Source of the DNA: an uncultured Bacteroidota bacterium
Lineage (GTDB): Bacteria > Bacteroidota > Bacteroidia > Bacteroidales > F082
Reading direction: 5' to 3'
NCBI GenBank assembly: GCA_903957365.1
Contig: CAJBPB010000277.1
Span: 1 to 49,618, forward strand
Length of the DNA stretch: 49,618 nucleotides
This document shows, piece by piece, positions 9,041 to 16,808 of this stretch. Positions within the stretch are counted from its first letter, which is position 1; the number at the start of each line of letters is the position of its first letter. The notes beneath the pieces were generated by a model. It did no database searches. It was not told where the DNA came from and was given only the letters and a program-made list of their open reading frames with translations. A program made the position numbers and the translations under genes.

Positions 9041-9370
9041 AATAAATTAGCAGCTTTCAGGCGGCAAAAATAAGGTTATTTGGTATGTAAGCAGATGAAC
9101 TTTACGGGAGAAGAAGCTGACAGGTTCGTTTTTAAATGAATTTAACTATTTTGCACCGTATCATTCTATTTTACAAACTGTCTCTGTGCGATACCTTTTG
9201 AAAGTTAAATAATGCAATGGTTTTCTTTATTTAAGACAAATGAGCAGTAAATACAAAGTAATGATGGAGCTTATTAAGAAATGGCTTTTAGTAGAAATAT
9301 AATTCCTCACAACAGGAGTCGAAGGGGATAGAAGGCATGGTAGTAAGGGGCCATTTTCATTCTCAGTTAA
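9041..9370. other. Intergenic region upstream of ctpA
   Basis: 330 bp without a supported gene. It holds the ctpA -7 box (9065-9072) and otherwise AT-rich sequence with short, unsupported reading frames. I see no terminator-like hairpin with a T-run and no recognisable gene remnant. Confidence 0.5.
9065..9072 (-). promoter_or_regulatory. -7 promoter box of ctpA
   Basis: Reads TATTTTTG on the minus strand (TAnnTTTG consensus), about 25 nt upstream of the ctpA ATG at 9040, giving a short leader. Confidence 0.55.
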
Positions 9371-9736
9371 CTAACCATCATGCAAAATCTTGTCCATCTT
9401 CCGGCCTTTTGCCAATTCATCTACCAACTTGTCAAGATACCTTATTTGTCGGGTTAACGGATTTTCGATTTCTTTAATGCGATAACCACAGATTACTCCT
9501 GTAATAAGTTGAGCATTAGGGTGTAAGTCAGCAATCTGAAAGAATGTTTCAAAGGTTACTTTTTGTTCAATGAGATCTTGCAGCTTTTTTTCATTCAATC
9601 CGGTTAACCACTCAATCACGTGATGCAATTCTTCTTTTGTTCTGCCTTTCTTCTCCACTTTTGCCAGATACGAAGGATAAACAGAGGCGAATGTCATTTT
9701 TGCCAAACGCTCATCGTGGTTGTTTGCGTTGTTCAT
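9371..9736 (-). CDS. DUF2200 family protein
   Basis: A 121-residue soluble protein matching DUF2200. Conserved stretches visible are MTFASVYPSYLAKVEKKGRT, HHVIEWLTGL, KVTFETFFQIADLHPNA and LITGVICGYRIKEIENP, with KLVDELAKGRKMDKIL at the end. The family is small, cytoplasmic and has no established function. It is in line with the DUF1801-like gene, 29 bp downstream of it, so the two probably share a transcript. No signal peptide or membrane segment is present. Confidence 0.88.
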   Translation of the reverse strand: MNNANNHDERLAKMTFASVYPSYLAKVEKKGRTKEELHHVIEWLTGLNEKKLQDLIEQKVTFETFFQIADLHPNAQLITGVICGYRIKEIENPLTRQIRYLDKLVDELAKGRKMDKILHDG

Positions 9737-9765
9737 AGCTTGTATTTTAACATTAATCTCTGAAA

Positions 9766-10158
9766 TTAATTCAACCTTACCAATTGGCCTTTTCTTTTCA
9801 CAATGTTTTTATAGTCCCACTGAATTTCCCGTGAGCTTTTCAGCCAGCGTTTCAGGTCACTTGTGCAGATTTGTTCAACCGTGGTATAAAAGATGGAGGC
9901 GTCTTTAAATTTTTTGCCTTTCACATTCAATTTCTCTTCTTTAAAATCAGCACCGCTCCAAAACATCAGACGCCAGCCTGCTTTCTGTTTACTGTAGCCA
10001 ACAATCGGATTATTGTTTAAAAACCAAACCGGGTGTGCATGCCAGATTTTGCTTTCTGCCTCAGTCAGTTCGCTGTCAATGGTTGTTGCAAGAAGGTCGC
10101 AAATTTCTTTGGCTTCTATTATTTGTTTGTTGTTATATGCCTGAATTTCAGCGTTCAT
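9766..10158 (-). CDS. DUF1801 (YdhG-like) protein
   Basis: A 130-residue soluble protein of the DUF1801/YdhG-like group. Typical segments are KIWHAHPVWFLNNNPIVGYS and GWRLMFWSGADFKEEKLNVK. The fold is related to frataxin-like small domains; biochemical function is not established. It precedes the DUF2200 gene by 29 bp, a likely two-gene unit. Copy 1 of the 130-bp palindromic repeat begins only about 30 bp upstream of its start, so the element may have replaced or displaced the native promoter: I find no TAnnTTTG box in the short remaining upstream stretch. Confidence 0.82.
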   Translation of the reverse strand: MNAEIQAYNNKQIIEAKEICDLLATTIDSELTEAESKIWHAHPVWFLNNNPIVGYSKQKAGWRLMFWSGADFKEEKLNVKGKKFKDASIFYTTVEQICTSDLKRWLKSSREIQWDYKNIVKRKGQLVRLN

Positions 10159-10185
10159 CTTATTTATAAAATATTGTTAAGTAGT

Positions 10186-10323
10186 TTGTCCATAATGTCC
10201 GATTTCTTCGTTATTCATAATCTTCAAATCAGTCATGTACCTCAGTACACTCCTGATTTTCAGCTCATCGAAACCTCAAACTCGAACATTCTGAATCAAA
10301 CTCCCAACTTTATGGACAGATAC
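10186..10323. repeat. 130-bp imperfect-palindrome repeat, copy 1 (MITE-like)
   Basis: The conserved core is 10188-10317 (130 bp). It begins GTCCATAA and ends TTATGGAC, a perfect 8-bp terminal inverted repeat. Inside, further arms pair: a GATTTC-containing left arm with a related right arm in other copies, and a central hairpin with AATCAG/CTGATT and TGTAC/GTACA. By hand count about 119 of 130 positions match copy 2. The flanks carry an exact 8-bp direct repeat, TAAGTAGT, at 10178-10185 and 10324-10331. It lies between the stop of the kelch-like gene (10352) and the start of the DUF1801 gene. Confidence 0.88.
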
Positions 10324-10351
10324 TAAGTAGTATCTGGTACCGATTTTTTAT

Positions 10352-11959
10352 CTAAGGTTCGATGAATATTTTTTGCGTGGCCTTCTCATAAGGTGTTTCA
10401 ATTGTCAAAATAAATGTTCCACCGATGTCAGGATTCTTCACTGTTCGCTGATAGGTGTTTTCACCAACACTTAGGTTTGTTAAAACACTTTCTTCTATCA
10501 TTTTACCATCCAGACTAAAGAGAGAAATTTTTATCTCAGCCATTTTTTGCAAATTAAACCTGACTACAAATTCACCGTTATTTGGATTTGGAAATACCTG
10601 CATTTTCAACGTTCCGGTACTTTGTTCATTTAAGTCGTGAATGCCTGTTGCTGAGTTTCTGATAACATACACCTTAAAAATATGATTGCTTGCACTACTC
10701 TGAGTTCCTGTATTGGTAAAAAAGATATTGGCTGCTGTGCTGCTGATACCTCCAAATATATAGCCCACCAATGTGCTGTCTGCCGTGAAGTCATCTAATT
10801 TAAAAACTTCATTGTTGAATTGTGGAACGCCTGGGACAGGAATAAATTCAGCCCCTGCACCAAGAAAGCCAGGCATTTCAACCGGCAGTTTATATTCAAC
10901 CATCATTCCTGCTCCATCACGGGTTACTCTTGCAATTGTTTTTACAAAAGGAACATTATTGTCTTGCACCATTATTCCTAAACTGTCATAATACTGCGCG
11001 ATACCACCGAAAAATACATTGTGCATTTCATTGTCAGATTCAGAATATAATGGCAAAACTGCGCAGTGGTAATGGTTGTAATATTGCTGAAAGGAATTAT
11101 TTACTTCATAGCCTATACTATCAACGTTAACACAATTGAGAAAAGGAAGATCAACCGTTGGCTGAAATACTCCTGAAAAGGCGGTAATACCTTCTTTACC
11201 ATCTGGCAATATCTGAGAAACCGCATTATAATCTCTCCGGTGCAGATTTGTTGCATCAATTATGGCTGGCAAGTGGGTAATTGCAATATTTATCCCATCA
11301 TCCGACAAGTTGAACTTACGAATTGCATCAGTGTAAACCTGGGTGTAGGTTGGGTTACCCATCGGATTGTAGTTACCGTCAAACTTATTACCACCTATTA
11401 AGTAAAAAGTATTGTTTATTTTTTTCAGATGTCCGCCTGTTACAGCAAACTGAGCATCGCTGATTTGTCTGAAATAACTTGTAACTGATGTTCCTGCAAT
11501 AACGGCATTAATTACAGATGGAACATCAACAGCTATCAGTTTGTCGAATGTTTTTCTTGATGAAGTTGCATTATTGAAACCATATCCACCAATGATATAA
11601 AGAAAATCTCCTTCCTGGTGAAACTCCATATTAGTTGAACTCAACTGCTCCTGCAGGCTAATTGAAAGCGAAGTTAATGGGGAAGTCCATTTTTGTTGAG
11701 ACACAGGATCAATAACGATGAATTGGTTGTTGTTGCCAGCCACATCAAAAGCTGCAAAGGGCTGTCGCCGGTGCAGCCCGTCAAGCCGGCCTCCTGCGAT
11801 CAGCCATTTGCCATCGTGCTGTCCAAATGCATAAGCCTGAAGTCCGCCAAGTTCAGAAATATTCATTGGTTCAATATAAATGTTGAAAGGGGCCGTTTGT
11901 GCAAAAAGGGATATGTTGATTAAAAAAAACCCTATTAAAAATGATATTTGTTTAGTCAT
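10352..11959 (-). CDS. Secreted kelch-like protein with type IX secretion C-terminal domain
   Basis: A 535-residue exported protein. Residues 1-20 form a cleavable signal peptide ending in SLFAQ. The body has repeated kelch-like glycine and aromatic motifs, for example WLIAGGRLDGL, LYIIGGYGF, FYLIGGNKF and VGYIFGGISS, suggesting a beta-propeller. The last 80 residues (MQVFPNPNNGEFVVRF and onward, ending KIFIEP) are a type A T9SS sorting domain, so the protein should cross the outer membrane by the gliding/PorSS machinery and be surface-anchored or released. The ligand is unknown. It is monocistronic: a -7 box lies at 11981-11988 and repeat copy 1 lies 28 bp after the stop. Confidence 0.88.
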   Translation of the reverse strand: MTKQISFLIGFFLINISLFAQTAPFNIYIEPMNISELGGLQAYAFGQHDGKWLIAGGRLDGLHRRQPFAAFDVAGNNNQFIVIDPVSQQKWTSPLTSLSISLQEQLSSTNMEFHQEGDFLYIIGGYGFNNATSSRKTFDKLIAVDVPSVINAVIAGTSVTSYFRQISDAQFAVTGGHLKKINNTFYLIGGNKFDGNYNPMGNPTYTQVYTDAIRKFNLSDDGINIAITHLPAIIDATNLHRRDYNAVSQILPDGKEGITAFSGVFQPTVDLPFLNCVNVDSIGYEVNNSFQQYYNHYHCAVLPLYSESDNEMHNVFFGGIAQYYDSLGIMVQDNNVPFVKTIARVTRDGAGMMVEYKLPVEMPGFLGAGAEFIPVPGVPQFNNEVFKLDDFTADSTLVGYIFGGISSTAANIFFTNTGTQSSASNHIFKVYVIRNSATGIHDLNEQSTGTLKMQVFPNPNNGEFVVRFNLQKMAEIKISLFSLDGKMIEESVLTNLSVGENTYQRTVKNPDIGGTFILTIETPYEKATQKIFIEP

Positions 11960-11980
11960 TATGCAACAATTTATTCACAT

Positions 11981-11988
11981 CAAATATA
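11981..11988 (-). promoter_or_regulatory. -7 promoter box of the kelch-like T9SS gene
   Basis: Reads TATATTTG on the minus strand, matching TAnnTTTG, 21 nt upstream of the ATG at 11959. Confidence 0.55.
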
Positions 11989-12134
11989 TGTTTAAAAATT
12001 TTGTCTTTTAGTAAAAGTCATTTTCTATCTTCCTTTCAGTATTCTTTCAGGTTAACTCTCAATGCCCAAAATGTGGGTTTGCGTGTAATGAAAATACATG
12101 TTTTCATTGCCGGATTTGCTGTGTAGCTTAATTA

Positions 12135-12151
12135 AATCCCCTTTCGGGATT
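12135..12151 (-). terminator. Weak hairpin after the histidine kinase gene
   Basis: AATCCC and GGGATT are separated by a 5-nt loop just beyond the stop at 12155. The following bases on the minus strand are T-rich only for a few positions, so a rho-independent terminator is possible but weak. Confidence 0.3.
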
Positions 12152-12154
12152 GAA

Positions 12155-13597
12155 TTACTGAACAACCGATTCTTTCATCGGTTCAGCATTGTAAGGTAAG
12201 GTAAAATAAAATGTAGAACCAATCCCATCCTGACTTTCAACCCAGATTTTACCACCCAGCATTTCAATGTACGCTTTGGTGATCGACAATCCCAAACCTG
12301 CACCTTGCCGGGCCTGTTTGTCTGCAATATCAGCCTGAATAAAACGTTCAAATATGGCTTCCTGACGATCTTTTGGAATCCCGATACCAGTGTCTTTAAA
12401 ATAAAACTCAATCATTTCAACCTTTTTAAAATAACCAAATTCTATTGAACCCTTGTTGGTATATTTGATGGCGTTTTTTACAAGGTTTGTAAGAATGGCA
12501 TATAGTTTTTCGCGATCGGTTTTAATGAAAGCTTCTTTTGCAGGCAAATTGTTTTTAAATGCTAGTTTCATGCCTTTGGCTTCCACTTCAGGTTTGAAAA
12601 AGGTATAAATATATTCGATTTGTTCGTTTATATTCGATTCCCTGATGTCAAGTTTCATCAGTCCGGCCTCTATTTTTGAAATGTCAATAATATCATTGAT
12701 GATATTTAACATACGGGCACCACTTTTCTCGATCATTAGGATGTATTCCTGTTGCTGTTCACCAGTAAGATCAGGTTCTTTCAATAACTCGGAAAAGCCT
12801 AAGATTCCGTTCATAGGTGTTCTGATTTCGTGGCTCATATTGGCAAGGAATGCTGATTTAAGACGATCGCTCTCTTCAGCGTGTTCTTTGGCATTTACCA
12901 GTTCTTTTGTGCGTTCATCTACAATTTTTTCGAGGTTTTTATTAACTTCCAATACAAGTAATTTTTCACTGTCAAGTTTCTGGCTCAGGAAAAAGTTGCG
13001 TCGTGCATAATATTCGATGTTGTAGGCGGCAAACATCCCGATCAGATTTGCACTGATGAAAAAGAAATTGTTGTTAATGAGTAAGATACTGGGCGTATGC
13101 GCATAAAATATCGCACCGGCATTATAGATAAGAAGTGTAGCAAAACCTGCAATTGTCGCAAAAAAGAAACGTAGTTTTATAAAAAAGTAACCGGCAGAAA
13201 AAATCAGCATCATCCCGGCATAATATGCATAATTTTCGGGCACTAGCATTGTCATAATGCTAATACCAAAACCAGCTGTAATAAAACTGATGAGTAACAA
13301 TACCTGCCAGACTTTCCGGAATAATCTGGTGAAAGACAAAAGAAATACAATTGAAAGGATGGGAATAACAAATAAATAGCGGATTACGTGGAATGTGTAT
13401 GCATACTCAGGAATCATTCGGGAATCGAGGTATCCGAATGCACCATAGAGGATTATAACCAGTACAAATGCGATTCTAAATTGAAAAACAGAGTCTAAAA
13501 AGTATTCTTTTCTGAAAAGCTTTTCATCTTTTTCCAAAAAAGCCAAAGTTATTTTATTGTAAACCATTACAGGGGAAGCTAATTCTTGCGTCATCAT
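12155..13597 (-). CDS. Membrane sensor histidine kinase with six-helix N-terminus
   Basis: A 480-residue kinase counted from ATG 13597; the frame stays open to a TTG at 13612, which I consider less likely. Residues about 30-205 contain six hydrophobic helices without a recognisable periplasmic sensor. A short coiled coil follows, then HisKA ([20 protein letters not shown]256) and HATPase_c with N box ([11 protein letters not shown]), G1 ([18 protein letters not shown]) and G2 ([15 protein letters not shown]). There is no receiver domain and no adjacent response regulator, so it is an orphan kinase. The signal may be sensed by the membrane domain. A -7 box lies at 13658-13665. Confidence 0.88.
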   Translation of the reverse strand: MMTQELASPVMVYNKITLAFLEKDEKLFRKEYFLDSVFQFRIAFVLVIILYGAFGYLDSRMIPEYAYTFHVIRYLFVIPILSIVFLLSFTRLFRKVWQVLLLISFITAGFGISIMTMLVPENYAYYAGMMLIFSAGYFFIKLRFFFATIAGFATLLIYNAGAIFYAHTPSILLINNNFFFISANLIGMFAAYNIEYYARRNFFLSQKLDSEKLLVLEVNKNLEKIVDERTKELVNAKEHAEESDRLKSAFLANMSHEIRTPMNGILGFSELLKEPDLTGEQQQEYILMIEKSGARMLNIINDIIDISKIEAGLMKLDIRESNINEQIEYIYTFFKPEVEAKGMKLAFKNNLPAKEAFIKTDREKLYAILTNLVKNAIKYTNKGSIEFGYFKKVEMIEFYFKDTGIGIPKDRQEAIFERFIQADIADKQARQGAGLGLSITKAYIEMLGGKIWVESQDGIGSTFYFTLPYNAEPMKESVVQ

Positions 13598-13657
13598 GTT
13601 TTTAACAGTCAATTAGTAATGGCTACAAAAACCGACGTGTTTGTCGTCGTTCTCCTG

Positions 13658-13665
13658 CAAATATA
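13658..13665 (-). promoter_or_regulatory. -7 promoter box of the orphan histidine kinase
   Basis: Reads TATATTTG on the minus strand (TAnnTTTG). The leader of about 55 nt contains a small CGAC/GTCG inverted repeat. It supports the downstream ATG as start. Confidence 0.5.
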
Positions 13666-13795
13666 ATAACATTGTACCGGATTTCGGTATTTATTTGAGG
13701 GTCAGATGAAAAAATGTGGGAGAATGGAAAATAAAAACGTTATGGACTGTGCGATCCTATGGTTGTTATGACAGTCATTGCCGGGTTTTATAGGT

Positions 13796-14000
13796 TTCTG
13801 ACCTACCTCTAATTTTTTCATTCATAATCAGTGAGTTACTACAATATAAATCTTTAGCTTAAGTTCAAATTTACTGATTTGTTTTAAAATAATTTCACAA
13901 TTCTGAATAATTTGGCAAGAAATAAAAGTTCAACCGGGGCTTCTCCGTATTGCTATCGGGAAGGTCGTGCCGGGCACATGAAGCCACAATACTTGGGCAT
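13796..14000 (-). repeat. Cassette-type repeat A, after the PIN toxin gene
   Basis: About 205 bp that align in direct orientation with 14748-14990. Shared blocks include CATTCATAATCA-TGAGTTAC, AAATCTTT, GATTTGTTTT, GTTCAAC and CACATGAAGCC. By eye the first block is roughly 70-75% identical; the second is interrupted by about 10-16 extra bases in this copy. Read on the minus strand it follows immediately after the PIN gene stop, the same relation repeat B has to the lipoprotein gene. It also holds the inverted pair GTATTG/CAATAC. Confidence 0.6.
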
Positions 14001-14006
14001 TGTTTT

Positions 14007-14420
14007 TTATTTCCTGATACTATTCAGAAATTCGTCAGGAGACATAACTGGTATTTCGGATTTCTTGAAGTCTTTTCCGTTTCTTGTTATAATAATGTCA
14101 CATTCTGAACGCAATGCGCTAAAATATTGCAGAGAATCTTCTAAGTCTGAAAAATCCGAGTTTAGGCCTTTTTCAATAATTACTTCATCTAATTCACATA
14201 TTTCGGAGATTACTTTGAACTTTCTTAGTTTATCTTTTGTTTTTTCCAGTCCTTCGTATTTAGTAAGGAAATAGCTGATAGTTGCATAAGATAATGCCGA
14301 AACGATAATCTGAAGAGACCTTTTGTCTGCTAGTGTGGCGATTTTTGCTGCTGAAACATAAAACGGATCTCGTTCACCCAGAAAATCAAGCATTACATTT
14401 GTGTCCAGAAATAATCTCAT
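14007..14420 (-). CDS. PIN-domain toxin (VapC-like)
   Basis: A 137-residue PIN-domain protein, probably a ribonuclease toxin. The N-terminal MRLFLDTNVMLDFL carries the first metal-binding aspartate; a second acidic cluster appears in SDFSDLEDSLQYF, and the C-terminal IITRNGKDF has the conserved TRN motif with aspartate. This pattern fits the PIN acidic active site that binds magnesium or manganese. It starts 2 bp after the upstream gene, the usual toxin-antitoxin arrangement. The pair is bracketed by two related repeats, suggesting acquisition as a cassette. RNA target is unknown. Confidence 0.88.
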   Translation of the reverse strand: MRLFLDTNVMLDFLGERDPFYVSAAKIATLADKRSLQIIVSALSYATISYFLTKYEGLEKTKDKLRKFKVISEICELDEVIIEKGLNSDFSDLEDSLQYFSALRSECDIIITRNGKDFKKSEIPVMSPDEFLNSIRK

Positions 14421-14422
14421 TG

Positions 14423-14680
14423 CTATTTATGTTTTTCTTCAAGATGATTTAAGATTTCAGATTTATAGTCTAAGTCAGCAGGAATTTTGATTCCAGTTGA
14501 CATGCTTTTTACAAATGGTGAGATTTTAATATCGTTCTCATCGGTTAAATTCTCACGATTGATCAGTGATTTTAAATAGGATTCAATGATTCTGGAAAGA
14601 CTGCGTTGCTGAGAAGACGCATACTCTTTCGCTTGTTCGATGACGAATTTGTCTAATTTCAGTGTTAGTTTTGTGTCCAT
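14423..14680 (-). CDS. DUF6364-type antitoxin of the PIN toxin
   Basis: An 85-residue protein starting MDTKLTLKLDKFVIEQAKEY, which resembles DUF6364-type ribbon-helix-helix antitoxins: a short beta strand, then two helices (SSQQRSLSRIIESYLKSL). The C-terminal half is acidic and probably wraps the toxin. It lies directly upstream of the PIN toxin with a 2-bp gap. Its promoter region contains an exact 8-bp inverted repeat that could be its operator, consistent with the autoregulation known for such pairs. Confidence 0.82.
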   Translation of the reverse strand: MDTKLTLKLDKFVIEQAKEYASSQQRSLSRIIESYLKSLINRENLTDENDIKISPFVKSMSTGIKIPADLDYKSEILNHLEEKHK

Positions 14681-14688
14681 GATAAAAA

Positions 14689-14725
14689 TTTATACGTACA
14701 AAGATATGAAATTAACCCGTATAAA
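14689..14725 (-). promoter_or_regulatory. Toxin-antitoxin promoter and candidate operator
   Basis: A minus-strand -7 box, TATCTTTG, lies at 14699-14706. It is bracketed by a perfect 8-bp inverted repeat, TTTATACG at 14689-14696 and CGTATAAA at 14718-14725. A ribbon-helix-helix antitoxin bound there would cover the promoter. Confidence 0.5.
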
Positions 14726-14747
14726 GCAAGTTATTTTTCATTTACAC

Positions 14748-14990
14748 TTCTGACTAAAGCCAATTTTATCATTCATAATCATTGAGTTACCATAACCGAA
14801 ATCTTTCGGTTTGAGTCAAATTTAAGGATTTGTTTTTGAATTCTTTTCAAAACTATTTTTTATCAATCAAGACTTATCACAACCAAAACCCAATCCAATT
14901 TCCATATAAAGTGCAAGGTAAGGGGATCGTTCAACTGGAGCCTCATGCTTGGTCGTACCGGCCACATGAAGCCCTAATTATTATGCCCAG
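14748..14990 (-). repeat. Cassette-type repeat B, after the orphan lipoprotein gene
   Basis: About 243 bp related in direct orientation to repeat A (13796-14000). It ends about 6 bp from the stop of the lipoprotein gene at 14996, just as repeat A ends about 7 bp from the PIN gene stop. It contains ACCGAAA-TCTTTCGGT-type complementary arms and the conserved GGTCGTACCGGCCACATGAA block. I could not match it to an integron attC consensus. Confidence 0.6.
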
Positions 14991-14995
14991 GTTGA

Positions 14996-15433
14996 TTATC
15001 CAATGAAATCATGATTTACCCAAACAATCCAGTTATTGTCAAGAGCCCAAATTTCGATATTACCCTCAATTTTATGTTCTCCTTTTCTAAATTTTATTTT
15101 GTCACAAGGCAAAAACTGTAAATGCCATTGCCCATTAAAAAAAATCTCTATTGATTTATCTTCTGATTCAGGACAGTCTGTTTTTGAGAGTATTAAATAC
15201 TGGACATTGTTAAGACCTAATTTTTTAAGATTTTCAATGGTTGTCTGTTCCAGTTCATCAATACTAGTGAATTTTTCAAGTTTTGAATTTAAAATCTTGT
15301 CATTAAGAGCCGCTACTTTTAATTGAACGAATAATTTATAGTTGCTTTCAAACTGATCAGAAATTTTCTGTTCCGTTGATTTACAACTAGTTATTAGAAG
15401 TATTACAATTATTATCTGGAGAATTCTATTCAT
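14996..15433 (-). CDS. Small lipoprotein of unknown function
   Basis: A 145-residue predicted lipoprotein. The signal sequence ends in the lipobox LLITSC at residues 12-17. The rest is hydrophilic with lysine, asparagine and leucine residues and no motif I recognise; it ends in a tryptophan-rich stretch (EIWALDNNWIVWVNHDFIG). It stands alone, next to cassette-type repeat B, in an AT-rich stretch that also holds the toxin-antitoxin pair, so it may belong to the same acquired segment. No -7 box was found upstream. Function cannot be assigned. Confidence 0.7.
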   Translation of the reverse strand: MNRILQIIIVILLITSCKSTEQKISDQFESNYKLFVQLKVAALNDKILNSKLEKFTSIDELEQTTIENLKKLGLNNVQYLILSKTDCPESEDKSIEIFFNGQWHLQFLPCDKIKFRKGEHKIEGNIEIWALDNNWIVWVNHDFIG

Positions 15434-15568
15434 TTGATTACTTGAACATACCGAAGGGCTAACTGCCTTTATGTTGATTACTTCGTGTTTTTATTGATGT
15501 TTAATGCACTGCTAATACCACTTCTAAATTAATGAAAATCAATCGGTATGCGGTATACCTCAAATCAA

Positions 15569-16120
15569 CTATTTCTGATAACCATTGTACCTCAATACTT
15601 CGTTCAATGGTTTTCTTATTTTTTTGCGTTGTGTATAATCATCTGGAGCATAGCCCAATGTGATCAATAAACCAATGGTTCTGTCGGCAGGAATCTGGAG
15701 CAGCTCTTTGAGTTTCGCTTCGCTGAACCAGCCCAGCATGCAGGTTCCCAGACCGAGATCGGCTGCCTGCAGACAGAAATGTTCGGCGGCTATGCCAATA
15801 TCAATCAAGGGATATTCTTTGTTTTTGAGGCGTCCGCCCATCTCGGTAAGCAGCTTTGGCTTTTCGAGCACCATCACAAGTATCACCGGCGCCTCTTTCA
15901 CAAATTTATTGAACGTGCCCAATGGCCCGACTGTTTCTTTTGCCACCTTGTCGCGAAGCGGCTGATCGTCAACCACGACAAAGGTCCATGGCTGCGAATT
16001 GCTTGCCGAAGGCGCCATGCGTGCTGCTTCGATACACGCCTCCAGTTTCTCTTTTTCGATGGGTTGTGGCGTGTATTTCCTGACACTCTGCCGTTGTTGA
16101 ATCAATTCGTTGAATAGCAT
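15569..16120 (-). CDS. Nitroreductase family protein
   Basis: A 183-residue FMN-dependent nitroreductase-family enzyme, probably reducing nitro or quinone compounds with NAD(P)H. The N-terminal RQSVRKYTPQPI holds the FMN-phosphate-binding arginine and serine; MAPSASNSQPWTFVVVDD is the second FMN loop; DIGIAAEHFCLQAADLGLGT and MLGWF follow the usual order, with the C-terminal RKKIRKPLNEVL. The length is normal. The substrate is not predictable. It is alone, with a degenerate GTCGGAAGACCGAAGTC-type run upstream, and no clear -7 box. Confidence 0.88.
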   Translation of the reverse strand: MLFNELIQQRQSVRKYTPQPIEKEKLEACIEAARMAPSASNSQPWTFVVVDDQPLRDKVAKETVGPLGTFNKFVKEAPVILVMVLEKPKLLTEMGGRLKNKEYPLIDIGIAAEHFCLQAADLGLGTCMLGWFSEAKLKELLQIPADRTIGLLITLGYAPDDYTQRKKIRKPLNEVLRYNGYQK

Positions 16121-16246
16121 TTATTTGGTTTTTTTGAAAGGTTTGAAGTCGGAAGACCGAAGTCCGGAGTTGTGTTTCTTTTACGAGTTATATTTTTTTT
16201 AATGATTATTGGACTTTCAGTGTTTGGTAAATTCCTATTTGTATGT

Positions 16247-16705
16247 CTACTTTACTTTCTTAAATTTGAACTCAATGGGTTTATTGCCACGTATATTTTC
16301 AGTACGTGCAAATAACATACTATCATTCAAAACTTTATAAATAATTCTGTTGGGATAGTCATGAGTTAAATTTTCGAAAACCCAGCCTGATTTATCCGAT
16401 CTGACAAGTTTAAACGGTATTTCGAAGCCTTTGTTCTGCCTATAAACAGTGGCAAAATAATACAATGTATCATTCAGTGTGGCAATCCGGATTGACTCTG
16501 AAACCAAAGTATCAGCGCCGTTTACACTGAATCCCATTCCTTTGAGTGATGAATCGGGCAATTGTTCCCATTTCTCATAAAAGACAAGGTTTCCTTCTGA
16601 CTTCCATAAACCAGCGAGTGATTTCAGCGAAGTCGATTTGTCTTCGTTACTCGCATTACAGGAAAAAAGAAAAACCAGCAGACTGACAAAAAATAAACGA
16701 AGCAT
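16247..16705 (-). CDS. DUF6265-like lipoprotein
   Basis: A 152-residue predicted lipoprotein: the signal peptide ends at the lipobox LFSC (residues 13-16). The mature part resembles DUF6265, a beta-rich lipocalin-like domain, by the order LAGLWKSEGNLVFYEKW, then NGADTLVSESI, LYYFATV, and FENLTHDYPNRIIYKV. It probably faces the periplasm or cell surface. Ligand and role are unknown. It is transcribed alone, 103 bp downstream of the MOSC gene. Confidence 0.72.
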   Translation of the reverse strand: MLRLFFVSLLVFLFSCNASNEDKSTSLKSLAGLWKSEGNLVFYEKWEQLPDSSLKGMGFSVNGADTLVSESIRIATLNDTLYYFATVYRQNKGFEIPFKLVRSDKSGWVFENLTHDYPNRIIYKVLNDSMLFARTENIRGNKPIEFKFKKVK

Positions 16706-16808
16706 TGTATGGAGTTTGAATTCAATTATGAATGATAAAGCATTATTATAATTCAGGTTAAACAGACCTGCATTTTCCTTATTTCATTCTTTTCACCGGT
16801 TCAGAAAT

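Noticed and set aside
10033-10326. 97-codon plus-strand frame covering repeat copy 1
   Set aside because: It lies opposite the DUF1801 gene and then inside the palindrome; in copy 2 the matching frame is stopped early. Conservation is better explained by the repeat.
13796-14990. Integron attC sites
   Set aside because: I looked for GTTRRRY/RYYYAAC core boxes in the paired repeats and found none in the right spacing, and no integrase is present. The cassette idea is kept only as a hypothesis.
16148-16169. GTCGGAAGACCGAAGTC-type run upstream of the nitroreductase gene
   Set aside because: Short and degenerate; looks like simple-sequence noise rather than an element with boundaries.
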